Part shown: positions 52,701 through 62,397 of the stretch, in pieces
How positions within the stretch are numbered: the stretch's first letter is position 1
How the letters are laid out: each line of letters starts with the position of its first letter
NCBI GenBank assembly: GCA_050732395.1
Contig: JBOHQX010000033.1
Location: forward strand, 24,844-88,843
Direction of reading: 5' to 3'
Length of the DNA stretch: 64,000 nt
Source of the DNA: JBIOXB01 sp050732395
GTDB taxonomy: Bacteria; Zhuqueibacterota; Zhuqueibacteria; Zhuqueibacterales; Zhuqueibacteraceae
Program-made: the position numbers and the translations under genes
Notes under the pieces: model-generated
Database searches by the model: none
Seen by the model: the letters and a program-made list of their open reading frames with translations, nothing else
Told to the model about the DNA's origin: nothing

Positions 52701-52882
52701 GCTTCCAGCTTTAGTTGTGTCTCCTGCATCTCCCGGTTTTGCATCTCCAGCTCTATCTGATGCACTTGTAAATCGTGCAACAGGCGTTGTTGCGCATCCG
52801 CTGAGGTTACGCTTTCGCTGAATGATTTCAGAGACAGGAGCGCCTTGATCAACTCGGCCTTGGTCCATTTGTCGTAATTCAT
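49784..52882 (-). CDS. Multi-PAS/GAF sensor histidine kinase (HisKA_3), with hybrid PAS
   Basis: The 1032-residue cytoplasmic kinase has an N-terminal coiled coil, then PAS domains at about 65-180, 190-345, 390-510 and 520-640, a GAF domain at about 655-805, HisKA_3 with phospho-acceptor H842 in SREIHDELGQALT, and HATPase with RDNGKGITPAQ near 980. The second PAS unit looks like the front of one PAS_3 fused at residue 276-277 to the back of another: its first HPDD motif near 241 is followed by a second near 282. No membrane segments are seen. It should phosphorylate the NarL-type regulator downstream. Confidence 0.88.
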   Translation of the reverse strand: MNYDKWTKAELIKALLSLKSFSESVTSADAQQRLLHDLQVHQIELEMQNREMQETQLKLEASRDRYAELYDFAPLGYMTLDKRGYIIEINLTGAELLGMERRRLLGMRFFGFVAKGDAPRLREHLARQTSGNCKVVTDLRLLPKNGVPLEVELASSPASAPDPLGKLCRTVIHDISARKQAERALRESEARFRLMADQAPVMIWESGVDGLCTFVSKTWLDFTGRSLGQELGNGWAERVHPDDLQHCWDTYQSSLNARQPFEMEYRIRRADGVYRWEQFVHPDDRECFVGAYLECYARREPFEAQCRFLRHDGKYRWMQTSGSPRFSQVGEFLGYVGSTVDITDIKEAEEKARGLNVKLEELVSERTTQLEAVVLNLHREIIERQSTEELLRLQSFIVRHMAEGVCLVRDSDDLIVYANPRFEHMFGYGPGELNGIPATTLYYKGVNENADLTAQRSIEELHKVGEATYEVHNVRKDGTPFWSRSHAVRFDHPEFGIVFVAIHEDVTARKRVEEALSRSEENFRTLIENTSDIVSVVNADATIRYESPSLERVLGYKPEDKIGKDAFEFIHPEDVARLRESFAEIIKTPGAIRSAEYRARHRNGTWRFFETVGKSICNETGSIMIVANSRDTTDRRLADEQVQFLYRTTQAINHAPDFHEAVAIALREICNLTGLEYGEAWLPVAEGTRLECSPAWQGDNPDLLAFRKYSEGLSFAVNEGLAGRVWASQQVEWVSDLMKQPASLFRRAPLVQQSGLKSAVGVPILAEAQGVAVLVFFSTEVHTEDQRLTALFATVAEHLGATLRRKQAEQELKNSREQLREYNLHLQTAIEQERTRISREIHDELGQALTALKIDLSWIANQIPEKAESLRAKAQAMFQSIGQTIKTVQRITAELRPGLLDDLGLAAAIEWQTTEFRDRCGIATEIDIFPEDIVCDRERSTAIFRIFQEALVNVARHAGATTLKVSLMLRENKLVLKVRDNGKGITPAQIASANSFGLIGMRERVHPWGGKIKINGLSDKGTIVFVVIPSGS

Positions 52883-52973
52883 GTTCGCTTCGACCTAAAG
52901 TGAACAGCTTTTCGTTCGGCGTTGCCAACTACTTCCACTTTAGCGCCTCCTGGCATACGATACCTTGTCAAGA

Positions 52974-55717
52974 CTATCGCTCGGTAATGTCTTCGATGGC
53001 CAGCAAGATCATCGGTTCCCGATTATCCGTTTGAGCGATGCGCCGGGCATTGAGCAGCATCTTCCTGCGCCCGAGTTGTGGAAAATCGTGTTCGACCTCG
53101 AAATTCTCAAAAAAAGTATTCTGCGGAAGAATCTCTTCCAACAACTGCCTGAGCTTGGGAAGGTCCCATTGACGATTGCCAAGCTCGTAAATGAGCCGAT
53201 TCTCCGTTTCCTTGCTTTGTGACCTGGAAGGTGTTGTAAAACGCCCGATTGACCCTTTCGATCTGCAGATTGCCATTGAGAACCAGGAGCGGCTCGCGCA
53301 CGGTATCCACGATGCTCTCGGCGTAGAGCATGACTCTCTCGGCCTGCTTGCGCGCGGTGATATCGCGGATGGCGCTGGTGATCAGCACGCCTTCGGCGGT
53401 GGTGAGAGGGCTGAGACTAATCTCGACCTGGAACTCCGAGCCCTCCTTACGGCGACCATACAGCTCCAGATTGGTGCCCATGGGCCGCAGGCGAGGGTCG
53501 GCAAGGTAACTGCTGCGGTGCAATTGGAACCTTTCGCGAAAACGCTCGGGTAAGAGCATTTCCACCGGCCGATCGATTAATTCGCCCCGGCTGTAACCAA
53601 ACATTTTTTCCGCCTGGTTGTTGACCAGCACGATGCGGCCCTCGGAGTCGCAAATGACGATGGCATCCGGTGCTGCTTCCAACAGATGGCGAAACTTGGC
53701 CTCGGTTATCTTGCGTTCGGCGATTTCTTTGAGCAAATCCGCGCCCGACGTCCGTTGGGATCACGTTCATGACTTTTTCCGCCATCGGGGTGAGACGTCG
53801 CAGCCGCAGATCGTTTCCCAGCATGATGATGGGAATATGCACGTTGGCAAACAAATTGATCAGATCATCGTTGACCTGGCTGAGCTCAATATTGCGATTT
53901 TCGAGCTCTTCATTCACCGTGGTCAGCTCTTCATTGGTCGATTGCAGCTCCTCCTTGGCGGTTTCCAACTCCTCATTGGTGCTTTGCAGCTCCTCGTTGC
54001 TCGACTGAATCTCCTCGTTGGCTGAACGCAGCTCTTCGTTGGTGGCGTCCTGCTCTTCGATGATCGATTGCAGATAGTCCTTGGTGACACGCAGATCTGC
54101 TTTCAAGCGCGAGAGCTCCAGTTCCTGCGCTCGGCTCCTCTCTTTGTCCGGCTTCCTGGGCTGAAGATTGCTCTTCTTCGATTCCGGCGTGGCTTGGCGC
54201 TGCGCCTCCACAAACAACACCAAAAAGAAGCACTCTTTGGATTGGGGTGATTTGATGGGGATGACTTCGAGAAGAATTTCCCGCATTTGCCCATTGAATC
54301 TAACCGACACGCCCTCCTTTCTGACCCGGGTTCCCTCCTTTCGTGCCATGTGGATGGCGGTACGGAGATCAAACATCAAGCCTTCGCGCGCCATGCGCAA
54401 CACGTTTAAACTGGCCTCCCCGGCTGCAGGCTCGAGATAAAAGCCGGTGCGGCCGCGGAATTGTAGAATCTCGCCCTCTTCATAGACGCCGGCGCGGGCT
54501 TTTTCGATAGCCATGTCGCTGATATCCGTTGCGAAAATCTGTATCGGCGTATTGGTGGCACGTTCGCCCAGGAATTCCAGCAGAGCGATGACGATAGAAT
54601 AAGGCTCCTCGCCGGTCGAGCATCCCGGCACCCAGATCCGGATAGAGTCCCCCGATCCGAGATTTCGCAAAATATTGGGAAAAACCCTTTCAGATAACGA
54701 TTGAAACGCCTCCGGATCCCTGAAGAAACCGGTCACATTGATGAGAATGTCGTTATACAAGGCATCCAGCTCTTTGGCATCGTTCTGAAGATAGGGAACA
54801 TAGTTCTTGAGCTCGTCGATTTTGTGAAGCACCATGCGCCGCATAATACGCCGCTGAATGGTGGTGGGTTTGTAATAGTTGAAATCAACGCCGGTGGCAC
54901 GGCGCAACAGGTGGAGAATCCGGTTGAAATTGCTCTCATCGTCCGCCAACAACTCCTCCACTTTTTCAGGCTTGACCCGGTTGACATAGGGATGGCGACC
55001 GATGCGGGCAAGCTCGCTAGCGATTTCTCGCGGCGGGAGGATAAAATCCACGTAGCCGGCTGCAATGGCGCTGCGCGGCATCCCATGATATTTCGCCGTG
55101 GCTTCATCTTGTGCAAAAGTGATGCCGCCTTCGACTTTAATCGCCTTCAACCCCAAAGCACCGTCCGAAGCAGTGCCGGACAGAATCACTCCAATGGCCT
55201 TGCTCCTTTGGTCTTCCGCCAACGAGCGCAAGAAGTGATCGATGGGCATGTGCGGCTGCCCGTGCCCTTCTGAGCGCGGCATGAGACGCAAGACGCCCTG
55301 CACAATGGCCATATCCGTGTTGGGCGGAATGACATATACGCGGTCGGACTCCACCGGCATCCCGTCGGTCACTTCTTTGACCAGCATCCTGGTCGCGCGC
55401 GAGAGCAGCTCCGTCAGCAAGCTCTCGTGCTTGGGGGCTAAATGTTGAACCAAAACAAAGGCCATACCGGTATTCGCTGGCAGCTTCTCGAGCAACTGTG
55501 TGAAGGCTTCCAGCCCGCCAGCCGAGGCGCCAATACCGACAATGTGAAAGGATTTCTCCCTCGACGGTGAGAATTCCGGAGGCAAAATTTCGCGAGGTGC
55601 CGGAGCTTCCTGCAGATTCGTCTTGCGGCCCTTTATGATCGTTTTGGCCTGCGCACCTCTTCTTGGGGAGAAAGCACTTCCGCGAGCGGGCTTTGAAGAG
55701 GATTTCTTCTTGTTCAT
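52974..55717 (-). pseudogene. Decayed CheB-CheR-PAS signalling gene
   Basis: The front is a normal CheB methylesterase domain (GIGASAGGLEAF with Ser, VQHLAPKH with His, LSGTASDGALG with Asp) followed by the CheR start (PGCSTGEEPYS). At about 54475 the CheR domain jumps in frame to a later FRGRTGFYLEPA segment, omitting the CheR catalytic end. A long coiled coil follows, then a frame break near 53748. A PAS domain resumes in another frame (53107-53736), and a second shift near 53215 leads to the final PAS (EILPQNTFFENFEVEHDF). It ends AIEDITER at 52974 without a kinase domain. Confidence 0.8.
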
Positions 55718-55969
55718 TTTACGGTCTCTGTGGAAGATAAATGGACCATTGGCTGGGCGCACTCGGGAATTCCAATAATAATGACAGAGCAGATATACAC
55801 AATTCTCACCTCATCTCCAATACCGATTCTCGTGGGAAACTGCGCAAACTCCGGCGTGGTGCAATCCGGACTTGAGGGAACTCTGAAGAAACGCAACAGG
55901 CGGTCCAAGCGTGCGCCGGAAGCATAAGAAGTGCAGGGCAACTGCGCGAAACAAGCCGGGGGCCACTTC

Positions 55970-56788
55970 TTATTCCTTCAACCCTGCCGCCATGATCCCG
56001 CTGATATAGTACTTCTGTAGCGCAATGAACACGATCATCACCGGCAAAATCGTGATGACCGCGCCGGCCATCATCAGCTCCGTATCTTGCACGTGCTCTC
56101 CGGTGAGATTGGCCAGCGCGACCGGTAGCGTGTACATCGAGTCGTCTGTCAACACGATGAGCGGCCAGAGAAAATCATTCCACGTGCCCATAAAGGTGAA
56201 AATGGCGAGGGTGATGAGAATGGGTTTGCACAGCGGCAGAATCACCGACCAGTAAATGCGGAAATCACTCGAGCCGTCCATGCGCGCAGCTTCAATCAAA
56301 CTGTCGGGAATCGAGAGCGCGAATTGCCGAATCAGAAAAATGCCGTAGATCGTCGCCATGCCCGCGACGATCACGCCGAGGTAGGTATTGATGAGCCCCA
56401 CTTTGTTCAACATAAGGAACAGCGGCAGCGTCGTCACCTGCGCAGGAATCACCATTTCCGCCACGAGCAGACGAAAGAGCCGGTCCCTGCCGGGGAAGCG
56501 ATACTTTGCGAAGGCATAGCCCGCCATCGAATTGAAGAAAAGCGAAATCAAAGTCACGCTCACGCTGATCATCAGGCTGTTCAGGAGATAACTCCAAAGG
56601 TGCAGGCGCGTGAACAACGTGAAGTAGTGCTCGAAAGTCACGTTGGCGGGTAACAGCTTGGGCGGAAAGGTACTGGCTTCTCCGGAGGCCATGAAAGAAG
56701 CGGAGACCATCCACAACGCCGGCGTCAGCGTGACCGCGGCCATGATGATCGCGAGGCTGATGATCAGGGTTTTGCCAAGGTTTTGCAT
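55970..56788 (-). CDS. ABC sugar permease, MalG-like
   Basis: The 272-residue inner-membrane protein has six hydrophobic segments and the cytoplasmic EAA loop (EAARMDGSSDFRIYWSVILPL) of carbohydrate ABC importers. MalG/UgpE members pair with a MalF-like permease. That partner is at 57306, separated by a 517-bp gap with inverted repeats. The protein ends YYISGIMAAGLKE, typical of the family. No ATPase gene is nearby, so a shared MsmX-type ATPase encoded elsewhere is likely. Confidence 0.93.
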   Translation of the reverse strand: MQNLGKTLIISLAIIMAAVTLTPALWMVSASFMASGEASTFPPKLLPANVTFEHYFTLFTRLHLWSYLLNSLMISVSVTLISLFFNSMAGYAFAKYRFPGRDRLFRLLVAEMVIPAQVTTLPLFLMLNKVGLINTYLGVIVAGMATIYGIFLIRQFALSIPDSLIEAARMDGSSDFRIYWSVILPLCKPILITLAIFTFMGTWNDFLWPLIVLTDDSMYTLPVALANLTGEHVQDTELMMAGAVITILPVMIVFIALQKYYISGIMAAGLKE

Positions 56789-57305
56789 TACAACATACCT
56801 CGGTTATGCGATTGGCGCATCAAACTTGGAACAGAATTCAGAGAGTTTTTCACGTCTTTGTTGGTGCCTTTTTCAACACAGCGACACCGAGCGCACGGAG
56901 TAACTCAGCGCGGCGTAGCCGCAACCAAAAGAGACTCACGCAGAGCTTCGCAAAGATTCGCAGAGACTCTCCGGCCGGCAGAATCGCAAGCAAAAAACTT
57001 TGATAAAAAGACAACGTTCTACACGTTGGATTGCAGAGTAAGTCTTGTTGTATGGCAGTGAAGCGTCGGGAGTTTCAAGTAATTTTTGTGCCACGTTCAA
57101 CAAATGCTTCAGTCTTTGCGAGTCTCTGCGAAACTCTGCGTGAGTCTTTGCTTTTTGGTTGCGGGCGCCAAAGGGCAACAAGCCGGCTTTCGCCCCCTCT
57201 CGGGCTAGGCCGCGCTGCGTTCTTCGTGGCCTTCGTTTTTTCCTTTGGCTTCTGCATCCGTTGGTCGATTTTCAATCCGTTGGACGATATTCTGATTCAA
57301 GGATG
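56789..57305. other. Gap of 517 bp inside the ABC operon with a long inverted repeat
   Basis: No gene is seen. The arms lie at 56919-56969 and 57120-57164. The left arm reads CCGCAACCAAAA then GAGACTCACGCAGAG; the right arm is its approximate reverse complement. Both are built from GCAGAG / CGCAAAG words. A separate pair of ATCCGTTGG words lies near 57260-57290. Confidence 0.75.
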
Positions 57306-58220
57306 CTACGAAGTGCGCTTCTGCAATCTGGACTGAAGCAGCGATCCCAGCAAGATCACTCCGAACAGCACAAAAGCGATCGCCGCCGCATACCCCAAGT
57401 TCCACCAGCGAAAACCTTGTTGATACATCAACAGCACGATGCTCAACGTGCTGTTGACCGGCCCGCCTTGAGTCATGACATAAGGCTCGGTAAAAAGCTG
57501 GAAATTGGCGATCATGGCGATGATGCTGACGAAGACGGTGGTAGGCGCCAGCATCGGCAAAGTGATGCTCTTGAACTGCTGCCAGGCATTGGCGCCGTCC
57601 ATGCGCGCGGCTTCATACAGTTGTGTTGGAATATTCTGCAATCCCGCCACGAAGATGATCATGTTGTAACCGAAGCTCTTCCAAATCGACATCAGGATGA
57701 TCGCCGGCATGGCCCAGAACGGATCACCCAGCCAATCGATCGGTGCGACGCCGAAAAAACCGAGGGCATAGTTCAACAAGCCAAAACGCGGGTGATACAG
57801 GAAGCGCCACACCACGGCCACGGCCACAAGCGTCGTCACCACGGGTGCGAAGTACACTGTTTGAAAGAAACCTCGGAAGCGTACCAGCTTGGAATTGAGC
57901 AAGAGTGCCGTGCTCAGCGAAGCGGCGATGGAGAGTGGCCCGCCCACCAGCACGTAATAAAAGGTGTTGCGCATCGCCTGCCAGAACAACGAATCACCGA
58001 GCAGTTGGCGGTAGTTTTTGAGGCCAACAAAACGCACGTATTCGAAATTGGCCAGTGCATAGACGTCGAAATCCGTGAAGCCCAACACCAATGCCGCCAG
58101 CGCCGGTACGAAGAAAAAGAGGAAGATGGGGACGAGCGCGGGTGCGAGAAACAAGTAGGCGGCGCGGCGAATACTCTTGATCTCGACGCTGAGGGCGCGC
58201 GGTGGCGAGGCGTTATTCAT
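57306..58220 (-). CDS. ABC sugar permease, MalF/UgpA-like
   Basis: The 304-residue permease has six hydrophobic segments and the EAA loop EAARMDGANAWQQFKSITLPML. It has the MalF-type SLFWQAMRNTFYYVLVGGP segment before helix 2. The ATG at 58220 is preferred over a TTG at 58259, which would add 13 polar residues. It lies downstream of the binding-protein gene, separated by a 26-bp-stem hairpin (58266-58334), and upstream of the MalG-like gene. Together they form an oligosaccharide or glycerophosphodiester-type importer; the substrate is not readable. Confidence 0.93.
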   Translation of the reverse strand: MNNASPPRALSVEIKSIRRAAYLFLAPALVPIFLFFFVPALAALVLGFTDFDVYALANFEYVRFVGLKNYRQLLGDSLFWQAMRNTFYYVLVGGPLSIAASLSTALLLNSKLVRFRGFFQTVYFAPVVTTLVAVAVVWRFLYHPRFGLLNYALGFFGVAPIDWLGDPFWAMPAIILMSIWKSFGYNMIIFVAGLQNIPTQLYEAARMDGANAWQQFKSITLPMLAPTTVFVSIIAMIANFQLFTEPYVMTQGGPVNSTLSIVLLMYQQGFRWWNLGYAAAIAFVLFGVILLGSLLQSRLQKRTS

Positions 58221-58265
58221 TGGTTTGTCGGAACCTGGCGATTTGAAGCCGAAACTCAATAATCA

Positions 58266-58334
58266 CCCACGGAAATGGAACTGCCACGGAATTGAAGAGT
58301 AGGTTTCTTTCCGTGGCAGCTTCATTTCCGTGGG
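58266..58334. repeat. Long hairpin between binding-protein and permease genes
   Basis: Arms 58266-58291 and 58309-58334 match at 24 of 26 positions around a 17-base loop. The arms contain CCCACGGAA and GCCACGGAA words. Hairpins at this place commonly limit read-through from the abundant binding protein into the permeases. Confidence 0.92.
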
Positions 58335-58383
58335 CGAAAAGTTTGTTTCATTTGATCGGATATCTAGCCTGACAATCCTAAAA

Positions 58384-59670
58384 CTACTTCTGCCCTAACA
58401 TCCACCGGCGCTTTTCCAAAATGAGATCGACTTCGCGATCTAGCGCCGCCAGCGCCTCGGGCACTGATTTCTGCTGCAGGGAAGCGATCTCGGCGTATTG
58501 CTGCACTTTCATGGCAATTTGCTCCCATTCCGGAATCTTCGGTGTCGGTGCGACATGCTCGAGTTGCTCGTAAAACGCTTGGATGTAGACGTTATTGGTG
58601 AAGGAAGTATCCTGCCAGGCTGCGCGAACGGCTGGTAGATCGCCGGTCATTTTGTAGAACTCGAGTTGGATTCGAGCCTGCGACAAATACTCGATGAGCT
58701 TCCAAGCTGCCTCCTTCTTCTGCGATTTCCTGAAGAGCACCAGGCTGGAGCCTCCGGCCAGGGAGAGTCCGGCCTGGCCTGGGGTCGGGCCCGGCATCGG
58801 CGCAGTCATCCACTTGTCCTGCAATGCCACAGGCAACCGCCTCTTAAACTCACCGATGTTCCATGGCCCGGTGATGTACATCGAGAAGAAGCCTTCGGCC
58901 AGGCCTTGATAGATGTTGGTGACTTGCGTAACGCCCACCGGTGCAAGCTTTTCGCGATAGAATCGCATCAAGAATTCGAACGCGGCAGTAAATTCCGGAC
59001 CGCTGAAATCGCCGTACCGGTCACCGTCTCTGAGCAGCGCCGAGCCGGTTTGCAGTCCGGCGAGCACGAACGGCACCCATTCGTTGGTTGGGAGCAGAAT
59101 GGCATACTTCTCCTGCCCTCCCGCGAGTTGTTTGATCTTCTTCGAGACCTCGTACCATTCGTCCCACGTGTGCGGCGCATGTGCGAAGCCCACGCGTTGT
59201 AAAATATCCCGGCGATAAAACAGCAGGCGCGTGTCCACGTACCAGGGAACGCCAAAAGCTGCGCTGGCCATGACGTTGGTTTGCCAGATGCCTGAGAAGT
59301 AATTCTCCGGGAGTACGACAGCCGATCCTGCAATCCACGGTTCCAGATTCTCGAGCGCATTGAGCAAAGTGAATTCTGGAATCCAGGTGTTGCCAAGCTG
59401 GCACATATCCGGCAGCGAATTGCCGGCGTAAGCGGTGAGCAGCCTTTCGTGGGCAGCCGTCCAGGGTATGCCTTGAACTTTGACTTCGAGGTCAGGATAG
59501 CGACGCTGGAATTCCGGCATGAGCTTTTGCACGTGCTCACCTTCAGCGCCCATGGCCCAAAATTTGATCACGGTCTTCGCCTCGATCGAATTTTGGCAGG
59601 CTGATATGAGTATTGCTAAAACTGCCGCAATGGCCAGAGACAACGCAATGGAGAAAGCAGTTTTTTTCAT
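58384..59670 (-). CDS. ABC extracellular sugar-binding lipoprotein
   Basis: The 428-residue binding protein has a signal peptide and lipobox (LAILISACQ). The mature part shows IKFWAMGAEGEHVQKLMPEFQ, AYAGNSLPDMCQLGNTW, GVPWYVDTRLLFYR and AGGSSLVLFRKSQKKEAAWK, all typical of family 1 (COG1653). An ATG at 59670 is chosen because the signal peptide starts there. It is the first importer gene on the minus strand and is followed by a hairpin and then the two permeases. Confidence 0.92.
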   Translation of the reverse strand: MKKTAFSIALSLAIAAVLAILISACQNSIEAKTVIKFWAMGAEGEHVQKLMPEFQRRYPDLEVKVQGIPWTAAHERLLTAYAGNSLPDMCQLGNTWIPEFTLLNALENLEPWIAGSAVVLPENYFSGIWQTNVMASAAFGVPWYVDTRLLFYRRDILQRVGFAHAPHTWDEWYEVSKKIKQLAGGQEKYAILLPTNEWVPFVLAGLQTGSALLRDGDRYGDFSGPEFTAAFEFLMRFYREKLAPVGVTQVTNIYQGLAEGFFSMYITGPWNIGEFKRRLPVALQDKWMTAPMPGPTPGQAGLSLAGGSSLVLFRKSQKKEAAWKLIEYLSQARIQLEFYKMTGDLPAVRAAWQDTSFTNNVYIQAFYEQLEHVAPTPKIPEWEQIAMKVQQYAEIASLQQKSVPEALAALDREVDLILEKRRWMLGQK

Positions 59671-59718
59671 TGGATCGGGCACGTCTGCGTGAAAATTGCA
59701 GCAAAATAAAAATCGCAC

Positions 59719-60091
59719 AGAAAAAGCTCTTGGATTTGCCTAAGACGAAAAGCGCACGCAAAGTCGCAAAGACGCTAAGGTTACGCAGAGAAAATAATGA
59801 GAAGTCTATCCTTCCAAGCCGTTCACTATGTATTGCATAGGCAACCAAAACTGCTGATCTATACGGGATCTCTTTTGTTTTAGTGCACTGTTACCCTGAT
59901 TTGTATTTGTGAGGACTATGGGTTGCAGTGAATAGGCCATAATTTTAGGCGTTTTTCTTCAACTACGCCGAAGGCGTTTCACTCCACAGCCCAGGGCGCC
60001 CAGCCGATGGGCGCCCTGGGAAGCAATATCCCAATTCACTGGAACCCCAATCGGGGTTCCACACAAATACATTTAATCCCAGACATAGCGT
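59719..60091. other. Gap with GCAAAG repeats and REP hairpins
   Basis: Near 59753-59790 are GCAAAG/CGCAGAG words whose reverse complement recurs near 60670-60708. Two perfect hairpins follow: 59990-60020 (CCCAGGGCGCCCA arms, 5-base loop) and 60041-60060 (GGAACCCC-AATC-GGGGTTCC). No gene is seen. Confidence 0.7.
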
Positions 60092-60340
60092 TCATCTCGA
60101 TGATGAACGCTTCAGCTCACGCAAGAAATCCGAAATCGTCAAGATCTTTGAGTGGCGCGTTCGGAGGTGCGTATGATCTTCGATACCGCCGATTTTCAGC
60201 GCCGCGCAGTTGAGATTTTTGCAGATACCGGCCATGTAGCCGTGTGGCTTCTCCGGCAAGTTCTGGTCGTTCAAAAAAGGCCGCCGTTGCTTGGTAGAGA
60301 ACACAATGTGTAAATAGACCTGTACGAGCGATTGCGGCAT
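60092..60340 (-). pseudogene. IS200-like / REP-associated transposase fragment
   Basis: The roughly 82 residues match the start of a single-strand Y1 transposase (opening SLVQVYLHIVFSTKQRRPFL, HUH-type DHTHL). The family is usually about 140-150 residues and its tyrosine helix is missing here, so it is a remnant. It ends with ELKRSSSR before a stop. GGGGG precedes the ATG at 60340. Hairpins flank it on both sides, as expected for REP-associated transposases. Confidence 0.8.
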
Positions 60341-60360
60341 GCTTGCCCCCAGTTTTTGTT

Positions 60361-60595
60361 GAACTCTTTCAGAGTTCTTGATGGTAATGTTCACTTACCG
60401 AGGGTGCGCTGCGCGCTACCCTCGGCTCTGGTGTCTAACGCCTTCGGCGTATTCATGATTACCCGAACATAAACAGTGATAGAGACAAAATCTACAACTT
60501 GAGGCTCGTTGTTCTCGCTCCGCGCACTTGCGCTCTTCGCTCAAACAACTCGTTTACTCAAAGGTTCACTCCGTGGGATATCAACCAATCCCACG
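60361..60595. repeat. Cluster of small hairpins beside the transposase fragment
   Basis: 60361-60377 is GAACTCT-TTC-AGAGTTC. 60398-60425 has CCGAGGGT / ACCCTCGG arms with a GCGC inner stem. 60572-60595 has CGTGGGAT / ATCCCACG. The rest of the gap to 60749 shows no gene. Confidence 0.75.
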
Positions 60596-60749
60596 CTTCA
60601 GAAAATTTTACCTTCTTGTGGGGCGATGACTTACCCTCCAAAGGTTTCATAGACAGTTTATGGAAATAGACTTTGCGTTTCCTTTGCGTCTCTGCGTGCG
60701 CTTTTGCTTTGGGCGAACATGAAACTATCGCAAATCTTGAGCATTTTCC

Positions 60750-62234
60750 TCAATGATCAAAATGCACGTTCCTCTCGGCAGCCTGCCATAAGCCGCTGCG
60801 GCGCAATGGAATCGCAGTGGCTTTCTTTTCTTCGAGCCAATCGAAAATGCGCCGGCGCAGGGTCTCGATCAGCTCCTTGTGCTCCGTTTGCTCGATCAAG
60901 TTTTCCTTCTCTTCGGGATCGCTGCGCATATCATACAGCTCATCGGTATCCCAAATGCCGTGGTAGGTGATGTATTTGTATTGCGCCGTGCGAATACCCA
61001 GCATCGTCGGCGTGTGCGGGAACGGTCGCTCCCAGAAATAGAAGCAAAAAATCGCCTCCCGCCACGGCATTTTCTCGCCTTTGAGCAAAGACAAAAATGA
61101 TTTGCCGTCCATGTCTTGCGGCACTTGATAGCCGGCTGCTTCCAAAATCGTTGGCGCAAAATCGACGTTTTGAATGAACTCGGCTATTTTTGTGCCGGGC
61201 TTGATCAGCTCAGGGCAATGCGCCAATAAAGGAATACGCACCGATTCTTCGTACATGTGCCGCTTGTCGATCAAACCATGTTCGCCGAAAGAAAAACCGT
61301 TGTCGCTGGAGAAAAGAATCAATGTTGATTCCAGCAAGCCATTTTTCTTCAGCGCCTCCAGAAGCCGGCCGATGCTATCATCTACCGCGAGCAACGTCTC
61401 GCAATAGCGGCGGTAGAACGTATCGAAATCCATCTCACCATGATACATGTAATCGACGCCATGCCAGCTATTACGCTGCGCCCGCACCCAATGTGGCTTG
61501 TTGCGATAGTTCGTCTCGGTATCCGGCATGGTGGCGGGATATTCGAGCGCCACCTTTTCATATCTGCCCAAATGACGCTTTGCCGGCTCGAACATGGCAT
61601 GCACGGCCTTATGAGAAAGATAGAGAAAGAAGCGGTGGTCGCGCTGCGCCGTGATCCACTCCGCGGCATAGTCCGTCAATAGATCGGTGATGTAGCCGAG
61701 GTGTTTTTTGCGCGAGCCGTCAACGTTGAATTCGGGATCATAGTACACGCCTTGTCCCGGAAAGCTTACCCAGCGATTGAACCCCGGCTGCGGCTCGTCA
61801 GTGTGATTGCCCATGTGCCACTTGCCGATAAACGCGGTTTTGTATCCGGCCTCCTGCAAATAAACAGGAAAGAAGACATTGCCCGGCGGCATCGGACTGT
61901 CATTGTCCACGACGCCGTGGGCGAACGGGTATTTGCCCGTCAAAATCGAAGCGCGACTGGGAGAGCACAGCGAGGTGGTTACAAAGGTATTTTGCAAATG
62001 CGCGCCTTGGCGCGCGAGACGATCGAGATGAGGCGTGTGCAAGAATCGCGGTTTGCCGAGGAAGCCGAGAAAGTCGAAACGATGGTCGTCGCTGAGAATG
62101 AAAATAATGTTCCTTTGCCGGGCGGATGAGTGATCTCGAGATTGTGAAGGCCCCCCGGCGCCCAAGAAAGGCAACGCAAAGGCGGCGTGGCTCATTGAAG
62201 CGAGAAATTTTCTGCGAGAATAATTGAAGTTCAT
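60750..62234 (-). CDS. Tat-exported sulfatase
   Basis: The roughly 494-residue enzyme belongs to the type I sulfatases. The formylglycine site is CSPSRASILTG (Cys about 90 from the chosen start). The metal-binding FILSDDHRFD lies near the front, FIGKWHMGN near 135, and SSDNGFSFGEHG near 312. A twin-arginine signal (YSRRKFLAS) shows Tat export. The ATG at 62234 is the natural start. It lies in a locus with a glucoamylase-like gene and an importer, suggesting use of sulfated or complex glycans. The exact substrate is unknown. Confidence 0.92.
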   Translation of the reverse strand: MNFNYSRRKFLASMSHAAFALPFLGAGGPSQSRDHSSARQRNIIFILSDDHRFDFLGFLGKPRFLHTPHLDRLARQGAHLQNTFVTTSLCSPSRASILTGKYPFAHGVVDNDSPMPPGNVFFPVYLQEAGYKTAFIGKWHMGNHTDEPQPGFNRWVSFPGQGVYYDPEFNVDGSRKKHLGYITDLLTDYAAEWITAQRDHRFFLYLSHKAVHAMFEPAKRHLGRYEKVALEYPATMPDTETNYRNKPHWVRAQRNSWHGVDYMYHGEMDFDTFYRRYCETLLAVDDSIGRLLEALKKNGLLESTLILFSSDNGFSFGEHGLIDKRHMYEESVRIPLLAHCPELIKPGTKIAEFIQNVDFAPTILEAAGYQVPQDMDGKSFLSLLKGEKMPWREAIFCFYFWERPFPHTPTMLGIRTAQYKYITYHGIWDTDELYDMRSDPEEKENLIEQTEHKELIETLRRRIFDWLEEKKATAIPLRRSGLWQAAERNVHFDH

Positions 62235-62397
62235 CGCGGCCTTTCCTTGCTCGTTTCCCGTTGCCACGGTCTTCGTGGAATGCGGCGGAGACCCTCTGCG
62301 TCAAACAGCCGTGGAGAACTCACAGTCTTGAGGCATCACACGGAGTACGGTCGAGACGTGGACCCCAGGGTCTCGAGGATATGAGGTGCTCCCTGCC

